A DNA stretch of 64,000 nt from an uncultured Flavobacteriaceae bacterium (GTDB lineage: Bacteria > Bacteroidota > Bacteroidia > Flavobacteriales > Flavobacteriaceae): assembly GCA_947487895.1 (NCBI GenBank), contig CANKYF010000001.1:124001-188000 (forward strand). The letters run 5' to 3'. The translations under genes were made by a program, and so were the position numbers. This document shows, in pieces, positions 33,953 through 41,394 of this stretch. Below the pieces are notes generated by a model. It made no database searches and had not been told where the DNA came from. It saw nothing but the letters and a program-made list of their open reading frames with translations. Within the stretch, counting starts at the first letter, position 1; every line of letters starts with the position of its first letter.

Positions 33953-34417
33953 TTAATTTTTCAATAGAATGTAACCGTTTAATGAGGTGGCTATTAGTAG
34001 CCATAGAAAATAAGGTGTAATTAGTAACGATTTGTTTCCAAGTATTTTAAGGTAATAAAACATGAAAACTGAGATGACTATGCTAAGTGATAGAATAACA
34101 ATAAATCCTAAGCTTATTTGATGCTGATTGAAAAAGATATAATTCCAGCTTACATTTAAAATAAACTGTATTATAAACAAAGGCAGTATCATTTTTGATT
34201 GTGGTGCTAGCTTGAATAAATACCCCATATAAATAGAGAAACAAATCATAATAGTAAACCAAGCAAAACCAAATACCCAACCAGGAGGTGTCCATGGTGC
34301 TTTGTTAAGACCTGCATACCATTCTTTTTGTGGACCGTCTGCCATAAGCCAATTACCGATGGCTAGAGCTCCAAAATTTATGATTAAAAAAACAATGACG
34401 TTAGTATAGATCTTCAT
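33953..34417 (-). CDS. tspO: TspO/MBR family protein
   Basis: 154 residues, five hydrophobic helices and the Trp/Pro-rich first loop WYAGLNKAPWTPPGWVFGFA typical of TspO. Other conserved parts are LFIIQFILNVSWNYIFFNQH and LSIVISVFMFYYLKILGN. It is a membrane protein that binds porphyrins and sterol-like ligands; in phototrophs it tunes responses to light and oxygen. It lies 6 bases after the SDR gene and directly before SRPBCC. Confidence 0.93.
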   Translation of the reverse strand: MKIYTNVIVFLIINFGALAIGNWLMADGPQKEWYAGLNKAPWTPPGWVFGFAWFTIMICFSIYMGYLFKLAPQSKMILPLFIIQFILNVSWNYIFFNQHQISLGFIVILSLSIVISVFMFYYLKILGNKSLLITPYFLWLLIATSLNGYILLKN

Positions 34418-34423
34418 ATTATA

Positions 34424-35107
34424 CTAAATTTTAAAGCTTACAATACCACAATCCATTTCAAATATTTGTCCAGAGATAGCCAATGTTTTCTCAGAAAGTA
34501 AAAACACTCCCATGTCTGCAACCTCTTCTGGCGACAAGAATTTTTTAAGTGGGTGACGTTCAGTGATGTTTTCTATCATTTTATCATTTCTTAACAACTT
34601 AGAGGCTAGTTCTGTATTGGTTACTGTTGGAGCAATAGCGTTTATACGAATGGTTGGTGCTAATTCTGCACCAAGAGATTTTACCAAGCCTTCTATACCA
34701 GATTTAGCTGTAGCTATACTAGCATGAAATGGCATACCTAATTTAGCTGCAACTGTACTAAATAGTAAAATAGATGGACTCTTACCTTGTTTTAGAGCAG
34801 GTAAGTATTTTTGAATAGCTTTAACAGCTCCTAATACATTAATCTCAAAATCATTTTTAAAATCATCTAAACTTAATCTAGAAATAGGCTTAAGGTTGAT
34901 GCTACCAGGACAATACACCAACTTATCTGCATTATCAATATTAGGCAACTCATCTTGAGTAACATCACATGTATGATGTGTTAGGTTTTTATGTGATATA
35001 TCGGGTACTGTTCTACTTATATTAATAACGTTGTTATTTAGAAGCAACTTCTCTATTAAGGCTTTACCAATACCTTTACTGCCACCAATTACAATACATG
35101 TATTCAT
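34424..35107 (-). CDS. Short-chain dehydrogenase/reductase
   Basis: 227 residues of the SDR family. Nucleotide-binding GGSKGIGKALIEKLL near the N-terminus, LVYCPGSINLKPISRLSLDD, the Ser of ILLFSTVAAKLGMPFHASIATAKSG followed by a region where the usual YxxxK reads HASIATAK (Tyr replaced by His), and the closing GVFLLSEKTLAISGQIFEMD. The catalytic Lys is kept, so it may still bind NADPH; the missing Tyr makes ordinary carbonyl reduction uncertain. It sits upstream of tspO in the same cluster. Confidence 0.85.
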   Translation of the reverse strand: MNTCIVIGGSKGIGKALIEKLLLNNNVINISRTVPDISHKNLTHHTCDVTQDELPNIDNADKLVYCPGSINLKPISRLSLDDFKNDFEINVLGAVKAIQKYLPALKQGKSPSILLFSTVAAKLGMPFHASIATAKSGIEGLVKSLGAELAPTIRINAIAPTVTNTELASKLLRNDKMIENITERHPLKKFLSPEEVADMGVFLLSEKTLAISGQIFEMDCGIVSFKI

Positions 35108-35136
35108 TTTAATGATTTATTAATTATTAAATTTGG

Positions 35137-35363
35137 TTATATTGAGAGATTACCTTTTAAGCGTTTTTCTACTTTTTTTTTATAGTAGTTAGTCGTTTCA
35201 TTATGTCCATTATTTTTTCATCTTTCTTTATTTTATAAATTTGATTTAAATCTAGTATCAACACTTTTGCTTCTCTTGAAATTTTTACACGATCACTAGT
35301 AGATAAACTTCTCATTTTTCTTTGTTCAAACTCTAACGCTTTATTTATTAATTCTAATTCCAT
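35137..35363 (-). pseudogene. Small helical protein gene with A9-tract frameshift
   Basis: As read, the product is 64 residues (stop at 35169) ending LTTIKKK. Directly past the nine-A run (35181-35173 on the minus strand) a different frame continues VEKRLKGNLSI to a stop at 35137, matching the IEKRLKGR end of the paralogue at 33055. One more A would restore a 75-residue protein. This may be a real mutation, a phase-variable tract, polymerase slippage or a sequencing error. It starts 5 bases after the folE stop. Confidence 0.65.
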
Positions 35364-35367
35364 GATA

Positions 35368-36063
35368 TTAGTTATTTAAATAGTTTTGTAATTCTGCAAT
35401 TTTTTCTGAAGTATTAAACTGTCCGCCATAATAGGCAGTAACAGTTTGTGATGTATCATCTTTTATGCCTCTAGATGATACGCATAAATGTTTAGCATCT
35501 ATAATAACAGCAACATCTTCTGTATTTAAAATTGATTTTAGTTCACTAGCTATTTGGTTTGTTAAACGTTCTTGTACTTGCGGGCGTTTGGCATAGTATT
35601 GTACTATTCTATTAAGTTTTGATAAACCAATAACTTTTCCAGAAGAGATATAAGCTATATGTGCTTTTCCTATAATTGGTACAAAGTGGTGTTCACAATT
35701 AGAATAAAATGTGATGTTTTTTTCTACCAACATTTGATTGTATTGATATTTGTTATCAAATAATGCAACTTTGGGTTTGTTTTTAGGGTTTAATCCTGAA
35801 AAAATCTCATCTATGTACATTTTGGCTACACGTTGTGGGGTACCTTTTAAAGAGTCGTCTGTTAAATCTAAGCCCATAACCTGCATGATTTCTTCAAATA
35901 AAATGGCTATACGCGCTTTCTTTTCTGTGTCACTTAGCTTAAAAGCATCTTCTCGCATAGGGGTTTCTAACCCAGTAAATAGGTGATCATCACCAATATC
36001 TTCAATTGTAAATCCGTTTAAATAATGTCCGTTTGTTTGTGTTTTTTCTTTTTCTAATTGCAT
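35368..36063 (-). CDS. folE: GTP cyclohydrolase I
   Basis: 231 residues from ATG 36063 (an upstream GTG at 36111 would add 16 unconserved residues). Family motifs: LKGTPQRVAKMYIDEIFSGL, FYSNCEHHFVPIIGKAHIAY (zinc and catalytic residues), GLSKLNRIVQYYAKRPQVQE and HLCVSSRGIKDDTSQTVTAY. It converts GTP to dihydroneopterin triphosphate for folate or pterin cofactors. Its place in an SDR/TspO cluster rather than with other folate genes suggests a stress- or light-linked copy, as seen in other Bacteroidota. Confidence 0.95.
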   Translation of the reverse strand: MQLEKEKTQTNGHYLNGFTIEDIGDDHLFTGLETPMREDAFKLSDTEKKARIAILFEEIMQVMGLDLTDDSLKGTPQRVAKMYIDEIFSGLNPKNKPKVALFDNKYQYNQMLVEKNITFYSNCEHHFVPIIGKAHIAYISSGKVIGLSKLNRIVQYYAKRPQVQERLTNQIASELKSILNTEDVAVIIDAKHLCVSSRGIKDDTSQTVTAYYGGQFNTSEKIAELQNYLNN

Positions 36064-36220
36064 ATGATCTTTTTTATGTGCTGTCTTGATAATTTGTATC
36101 AACCAAAGCACGTTAACGTTTTAAATTCTGTTGTGTATTATATGTTTTGTTTCTTCTGTATACTATATTTCTATATCTAACTTGTTTTACAATTTTTACT
36201 TTTTCTAAGAACACTCGTAT

Positions 36221-37690
36221 TTAAAGATTGGACACGTTTTCTGTTGTAAATACTGTTTTTTGTGAATCAACTTCAATTAATTTGTTGATCATTCCAGAGA
36301 ATATAAAACTATGAAAGGGGAGTACGCTATACCAATACAATCTACCCCAAAGCCCACGAGGTCTGAAAGTAGCCGTTTGTATGAGTTTATTATTTCGAAT
36401 TTTAAATTCTAACCAAGCTTCTCCTGGTAAGCGCATTTCAGCATAAAGTAATAATTTTTGTTGATCTTTGTTAGCGTAAATGACACGCCAAAAGTCTAAT
36501 GCATCTCCAGCATCTAAGTCATTTGGGTTAGTTCTACCACGACGCAAGCCAATACCACCTAAAAGTTTATCTACATAGCCTCTTATTTTCCATAAAAAGG
36601 TACCATAATACCAACCTGTTTCGCCACCAATACTCCAAATTTTTTCAATGGTTTGGTCTATATTTAATACATAGCGTTCTCTTTGATCGCGAAAACAACC
36701 AAATCTGGGGACATTTACATAGTTATGTAGCCTATTTTTTAGTCTACCACTACTCACCATGGAATCTTTCCAACTAGAAATAATACTATTTTGTTCTATT
36801 TTTTCAAACGCTAATTCTACTGCTTCTTTATAAGTAATAGGAGTTACTTTAAGTAATTTGTTAACATTACTAGGTTTCCCAATTATTTGAATTCCCATAC
36901 TGTCTACCAAAGAAGTTGCCAATTTATAAGACGTTGAAGTCACAAAATATAACCAGTAAGAAGATAATTTTGGTGTCATTATTGGAACCGTCAAAATATA
37001 ACGCTTTAAACCTCTTACTTCAGCAAATTGTAATAACATTTCTTTATAAGTAATTATTTCTGGTCCAAAAACATCATAGGTTTGGTTGTAAACATCTTCT
37101 TTACCAGCTGCATTATATAAGAAAGCGAGAACATCTCGTACTGCTAGTGGCTGTGTTTTTGTATTTAACCACTTTGGTGCAATCATAAAAGGAAGTTTTT
37201 CAACTAAATCCCTAATAATTTCGAATGAAGAACTACCTGAGCCCACAATGATTCCCGCTTTAAACACGGTAAGTGCGTAATTGTTTGATTTTAAATATGC
37301 TTCTACATTTTTTCTAGAACGTAAATGTTTTGATAATACAACGTCATTTGTAATACCACTCAAATAAATAACTTGCTTGGTATCGGTAATTTCGATATAT
37401 TTTTTAAAATTTATAGCACAACGTTCCTCCAAGGTTTCAAAATCTTTAGAAGAATTAGACATAGAGTGAATCAAGTAGTAAGCAACATCAATCTTTTTTG
37501 GAATATTTTCTAGAGTTTCTGGTTTTAAAAAGTCTGCTTCAATAACGTAAACATTACCCTCTTCAGAATAGCTTTTATCTGCCCTTAATCTATCTCTAAC
37601 AACACATACAACGGTATGACCTTGATTTAGTAAAAACGGAATTAAACGTTTACCAATATAACCTGTTGCACCTGTTACTAGAATAGTCAT
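36221..37690 (-). CDS. SDR family NAD(P)-binding protein with DUF2867 domain
   Basis: 489 residues in two parts. The first (about 1-300) is an atypical extended SDR: ILVTGATGYIGKRLIPFLLN, VAYYLIHSMSNSSKDFETLE, QVIYLSGITND and FKAGIIVGSGSSSFEIIRDL. The second (about 330-475) is DUF2867: GGETGWYYGTFLWKIRGYVD, LDAGDALDFWRVIYANKDQQ and TFRPRGLWGRLYWYSVLPFH. Similar fused proteins lie near photolyase and MerR-type light regulators in Bacteroidota. The product is unknown. It lies between aquaporin and folE on the same strand. Confidence 0.9.
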   Translation of the reverse strand: MTILVTGATGYIGKRLIPFLLNQGHTVVCVVRDRLRADKSYSEEGNVYVIEADFLKPETLENIPKKIDVAYYLIHSMSNSSKDFETLEERCAINFKKYIEITDTKQVIYLSGITNDVVLSKHLRSRKNVEAYLKSNNYALTVFKAGIIVGSGSSSFEIIRDLVEKLPFMIAPKWLNTKTQPLAVRDVLAFLYNAAGKEDVYNQTYDVFGPEIITYKEMLLQFAEVRGLKRYILTVPIMTPKLSSYWLYFVTSTSYKLATSLVDSMGIQIIGKPSNVNKLLKVTPITYKEAVELAFEKIEQNSIISSWKDSMVSSGRLKNRLHNYVNVPRFGCFRDQRERYVLNIDQTIEKIWSIGGETGWYYGTFLWKIRGYVDKLLGGIGLRRGRTNPNDLDAGDALDFWRVIYANKDQQKLLLYAEMRLPGEAWLEFKIRNNKLIQTATFRPRGLWGRLYWYSVLPFHSFIFSGMINKLIEVDSQKTVFTTENVSNL

Positions 37691-37798
37691 GACTAAATAT
37701 TAAAGTAATATTAGTCATAAAATTACAAAATGTTTAAATTTTTTCAAAAAAAGTTAAACAAAATAAAATATAGTGCTATAAACTTAATCTATAGAAGT

Positions 37799-38455
37799 TT
37801 AGCAACATTGGTCATCTTTAACTAGCTTACATGTTGAAACAGCTACTATTGCACCTAGAATTGGAGCTACAATATATAGCCATAAGTGTTCAAAATTACC
37901 AGTAAATAGAGCAGGGGCAATGGAACGTGCTGGATTCATAGAAGCTTTAGTCATTGGACCAGCAAACATGGCTTCAAGTAGTATAATACCACCAACCGCA
38001 ATGGCAGCCATGGTACCTATTTCTTTACTTCCTGTAGATACATTTATAATAGTAACCATCAAAAAGAAGGTGAGTAGAAATTCCAAAATAGCAGCTTTAT
38101 ATGGAGGGAAACCATCAGCAGGCGTAGTTTCTCCTAAAAACTGACTTTCTGGAAATAAAAACCATAACAAGAAACTTGCAAAAATGGCACCTATTAATTG
38201 GGCAGAAATATATTTTGGAACTTCTTTCCATGCGAATTTTTTAGCAAAAGCAAAGGCTATGGTTACGGCTGGGTTAAAATGTGCACCAGAAATTTCACCA
38301 AATGCATAAATCATTCCCATTACTATAAGTCCCCATGTCGCAGCAATACCTACATGAGAAATTGCTCCGTTGGTAATTTCATTAATAGTCATGGCACCAC
38401 AACCACAAAAAATTAAAGCAAATGTACCTATTATTTCTGCTATGTATTTTTTCAT
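37799..38455 (-). CDS. Aquaporin (MIP family)
   Basis: 218 residues, six transmembrane helices and two NPA boxes: HFNPAVT (61-63) and SMNPARS (174-176), the second followed by the pore Arg177. The N-terminus MKKYIAEIIGTFALIFCGCG is typical. The selectivity filter cannot be fully assigned by eye, but overall it is closer to water-selective AqpZ than to glycerol channels. It is a membrane protein. It is the first gene of the leftward stress/light-like cluster; the 250-base gap upstream contains a TATATTTG box on the minus strand at 38612-38605 without a clear -33. Confidence 0.92.
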   Translation of the reverse strand: MKKYIAEIIGTFALIFCGCGAMTINEITNGAISHVGIAATWGLIVMGMIYAFGEISGAHFNPAVTIAFAFAKKFAWKEVPKYISAQLIGAIFASFLLWFLFPESQFLGETTPADGFPPYKAAILEFLLTFFLMVTIINVSTGSKEIGTMAAIAVGGIILLEAMFAGPMTKASMNPARSIAPALFTGNFEHLWLYIVAPILGAIVAVSTCKLVKDDQCC

Positions 38456-38661
38456 ATTTAATATTGCAACCTCGTAGGATTTTCTTTTTAATTATACTTT
38501 TATTCAATGTTTATTTGGTACTAAGCAACTTCTTTCTACTTAGTCAGCTATGAACAAAATTAGAATATGACTAAAAGGTGATAGTCATTTAAATTAATTT
38601 CAGGCAAATATACGACCTCTTATTTTAAGCTTTTGTTAACATTAAGCGGTTTTTTAATCAT

Positions 38662-38669
38662 TAATTTTG
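38662..38669 (+). promoter_or_regulatory. Putative -7 box of the DUF2911 gene
   Basis: TAATTTTG fits TAnnTTTG; a TTTG at 38632-38635 gives a 26-base spacer, longer than usual. Confidence 0.4.
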
Positions 38670-38704
38670 ATGGGCAAACATAAACTTATTAAACAATCAA
38701 AAAA

Positions 38705-39556
38705 ATGAAAAAAACACTATTATTTTTCATGGCATTTGCTACTATAACTATGGTAAATGCGCAAGTAAAAACCCCTCAGCCAAGTCCGTCTGCAAAATTA
38801 GAGCAGAAGGTAGGTTTAACAGATGTTACTATTGAATATTCTAGACCAGGGGTTAAAGGAAGAGCCATTTTTGGTGATTTAGAGCCATGGGGGACTGTTT
38901 GGAGAACAGGAGCCAACAAAAACACAACAGTAACTTTTAGTGATGATATAACTTTTGCTGAACAAGAAGTGAAAGCTGGAACGTATGCACTTTATACAAG
39001 ATTGAATTCTGCTAAGCAATGGGATATCATGTTGTATGCCGATTCTAACAATTGGGGGACGCCAAGAGAATGGGATGATAGCAAAGTAGTTGCAACTGCT
39101 AAAGTGGAAGTACATGAAGTGCCTTTTAATGTAGAAACATTAGCAATTGATATTAACCAAATTAAAAACGATAGTGCTGTTTTAGAAATAATTTGGGAGA
39201 AATCTTATGCGGCTGTTCCTTTTACAGTGCCAACAGATAAAAAAGTAAGTAAGAGCATTGAAAACGTAATGGGAGGACCTTCTTCAGATGATTACTTTGC
39301 TTCTGCTGTATATTATTTAGAATCTGGTAAAGATATAAAAGAGGCTGTTAAGTGGATTGATAAAGCTGTTGATATGGATAAAGACAAACCTAAGTTCTGG
39401 GTTATTCACCAACAAGCTTTAATTCATGCAAAAGCAGGAAACAAAAAAGGAGCAATAGAAGCTGCTAAAACGTCTTTAAAGTTAGCTAAAGATAATAACT
39501 ATGCACCTTATGTAGCTAAGAACGAAAAGGTTCTTAAAGAATGGGGAGCATTATAA
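38705..39556 (+). CDS. DUF2911 family exported protein
   Basis: 283 residues: signal peptide (MKKTLLFFMAFATITMVNAQ), a DUF2911 beta domain (SAKLEQKVGLTDVTIEYSRP, GDLEPWGTVWRTGANKNTTV, AGTYALYTRL), and a C-terminal TPR-like helical part (VDMDKDKPKFWVIHQQALIH, AGNKKGAIEAAKTSLKLAKD). DUF2911 proteins are abundant in Bacteroidota with unknown role; the helices suggest protein contact. Monocistronic with a strong terminator. Confidence 0.9.
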   Translation: MKKTLLFFMAFATITMVNAQVKTPQPSPSAKLEQKVGLTDVTIEYSRPGVKGRAIFGDLEPWGTVWRTGANKNTTVTFSDDITFAEQEVKAGTYALYTRLNSAKQWDIMLYADSNNWGTPREWDDSKVVATAKVEVHEVPFNVETLAIDINQIKNDSAVLEIIWEKSYAAVPFTVPTDKKVSKSIENVMGGPSSDDYFASAVYYLESGKDIKEAVKWIDKAVDMDKDKPKFWVIHQQALIHAKAGNKKGAIEAAKTSLKLAKDNNYAPYVAKNEKVLKEWGAL

Positions 39557-39594
39557 AAGAATATAGATAGTTAGATTTTTAGACTATTTAGATG

Positions 39595-39619
39595 AAAGCG
39601 CAACTTTTGGTTGCGCTTT
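39595..39619. terminator. Bidirectional terminator between DUF2911 and the XRE gene
   Basis: AAAGCGCAAC and GTTGCGCTTT form a perfect 10-bp stem with a 5-base loop, followed by more Ts on the plus strand. It lies between two convergent genes. Confidence 0.85.
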
Positions 39620-39627
39620 TTTATTGA

Positions 39628-39828
39628 TTAATCTTCATCTTCTAAAAAGAAAATCTCTTCTACTGGTTTTTTGAATAGACGTGCAATTTTTAGAGAAAGG
39701 ACAGTAGAGGGCACATACTTATTCTTTTCCATGGCGTTAATGGTTTGCCTGCTTACACCTATTCTTTCAGCTAAATCTGCTTGTGTCATATCAAAAATAG
39801 CACGTTGTACTTTTATGCTATTCTTCAT
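39628..39828 (-). CDS. XRE family transcriptional regulator
   Basis: 66 residues, a single Cro/C1-type helix-turn-helix: RAIFDMTQADLAERIGVSRQ, TINAMEKNKYVPS, ending in PVEEIFFLEDED. This short type without a sensor domain is usually paired with a membrane protein; here its start overlaps the end of the upstream membrane-protein gene by 11 bases. It probably controls that pair. Confidence 0.92.
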   Translation of the reverse strand: MKNSIKVQRAIFDMTQADLAERIGVSRQTINAMEKNKYVPSTVLSLKIARLFKKPVEEIFFLEDED

Positions 39829-40297
39829 GACTTCTGGTTTTTATTTTTAAAAAATTAAATCGAAATATAAAGAATAAAAGTGGTGTAAACATATTAAATA
39901 CTAAAATGTCAAAGAAAGTATAGTGGAAAACAAAAACTGTCGTAATAATCAAAATAGTATAGTTAGCTATAATAGCCCAAACTAATGAATCTTTTCTTAA
40001 CTTATAAATGTATTCATCTTCTTGTTTTTCTTTAGAAAAACCAACCAACAAGCCTCCTATAATTATAAATAAAGTAGACAGTTCGTCGGCTATAGGATTT
40101 TCAATAATTTTGAAAAAACTGTAACCTTCTTCAGGTTCTAAAAAGTTATTTTCATGAATAAGTGAAATTACTTTAGTTGTTAAGAAGTTAAATTCATAAT
40201 CATTTATAAATAGAAATATTCCTGAAATAATTCCAATAAATAAAAGGATCCAACCTGGTATTTTGTACTTGTTGGGTAATAAATAATTTGTTTTCAT
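39818..40297 (-). CDS. Four-helix membrane protein paired with XRE regulator
   Basis: 159 residues with about four transmembrane helices: IPGWILLFIGIISGIFLFIN, LSTLFIIIGGLLVGFSKEKQ, SLVWAIIANYTILIITTVFV and FDILVFNMFTPLLFFIFRFN. No catalytic motif. Proteins of this type encoded with a 60-70 residue XRE regulator are frequent in Firmicutes and Bacteroidota, but function is unknown. It overlaps the regulator gene, so both are made together. Confidence 0.8.
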   Translation of the reverse strand: MKTNYLLPNKYKIPGWILLFIGIISGIFLFINDYEFNFLTTKVISLIHENNFLEPEEGYSFFKIIENPIADELSTLFIIIGGLLVGFSKEKQEDEYIYKLRKDSLVWAIIANYTILIITTVFVFHYTFFDILVFNMFTPLLFFIFRFNFLKIKTRSHEE

Positions 40298-40422
40298 AAC
40301 TGTTCGTTTTAGATACTGAAATAAATTCAGTACATGTTGATTTATGTTTCAAAAGTAAAGCAAACTTTACATTTAGACAAATAAAAATGACTTTAAGTCA
40401 TAAAAACCAAACTTTTTAATGT

Positions 40423-41394
40423 TTAATAATTAAGATTAATAGCCTTTCTAACCTTATCAAGAAGTGATATAAGCTGTTGACTAAACTCAAAAGTCATAAT
40501 ATCACTTTCTGTTTTATTATTTCTTATGAGTTTATTGAAATGAGAGATTTCGTAGTTGTAGCCAATGGTTGAGTAATTAAAATCAATAAGTTTTTCTATG
40601 CCATCAACTATTAGAGTGACTGTTGTAGGACCAAAAAAGCCTTTATTAATTTTTATAATTCCTTTTTCACAATAAAAAATAGCTTCTGTAGGTGTGTCTT
40701 CTAGAAGTGTACTTTTTAGATTTGCGGTAACATTATTATCATATTTAAAATTGATGTTACAAGACGAGTCTGCGCCATTTTCAAAAAAAGTGGCATTAGC
40801 TTCAATATTTTCAGGAACTCCTAACGAAGATAATGCAGCAAAAATTGGATAGATACCAATATCTAGTAAGCTACCACCACCCAATTCTTTATTAAAAAGT
40901 CTGACATTGTTGTTAAAAGCTCTGTAAAAACCAAAGTCAGCTTCTAACTTTAATACTTTACCATAGGTATCTTTTTGTATTACATCTAAAACATATTGAT
41001 AATGAGGTAAAAAATATGTCCAAAGGGCTTCCATTAATAATACCTTTTTTTCTTTGGCTTTACTAGTCATTTCATTGACTTGGTCAATGTTCATAGCAAA
41101 TGGTTTTTCGCATAACACAGGAATATTATGTTCTAAACAAAGTAGTGCATTTTCTTTATGTAAAGCATGCGGTGTTGCTACGTATATAGCATCTACACTT
41201 TTATCTTTTACAAGGGCTTCATAATTTGAATAAGCTTTTGCGGCATTATATTCTGAAGCAAATTCATTAGCTTTTTCTTGAGTTCTAGAAGCTACGGCGT
41301 ATAGTTTAGCATCTTTAAAAGTTAGAAGATCTTTAGCAAATTTATGAGCAATATTTCCCAGACCTATAATACCCCAATTAATGGTTTTAGACAT
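40423..41394 (-). CDS. Gfo/Idh/MocA family oxidoreductase
   Basis: 323 residues from ATG 41394, which overlaps the symporter stop by 8 bases. NAD(P)-binding start WGIIGLGNIAHKFAKDLLTF, the signature CEKPFAMNIDQVNEMTSKAK with the catalytic-site Lys of EKP, and GGGSLLDIGIYPIFAALSSL with the Asp and the Tyr/His position (here DIGIY). Such enzymes oxidise or reduce sugars and cyclitols. It closes the operon with PIG-L, the 36-residue peptide and the symporter, suggesting use of a deacetylated sugar derivative. Confidence 0.9.
   Translation of the reverse strand: MSKTINWGIIGLGNIAHKFAKDLLTFKDAKLYAVASRTQEKANEFASEYNAAKAYSNYEALVKDKSVDAIYVATPHALHKENALLCLEHNIPVLCEKPFAMNIDQVNEMTSKAKEKKVLLMEALWTYFLPHYQYVLDVIQKDTYGKVLKLEADFGFYRAFNNNVRLFNKELGGGSLLDIGIYPIFAALSSLGVPENIEANATFFENGADSSCNINFKYDNNVTANLKSTLLEDTPTEAIFYCEKGIIKINKGFFGPTTVTLIVDGIEKLIDFNYSTIGYNYEISHFNKLIRNNKTESDIMTFEFSQQLISLLDKVRKAINLNY

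Noticed and set aside
36064-36111. N-terminal extension of folE from a GTG start
   Set aside because: The extra 16 residues are not conserved in the family and an ATG with a better context lies at 36063.
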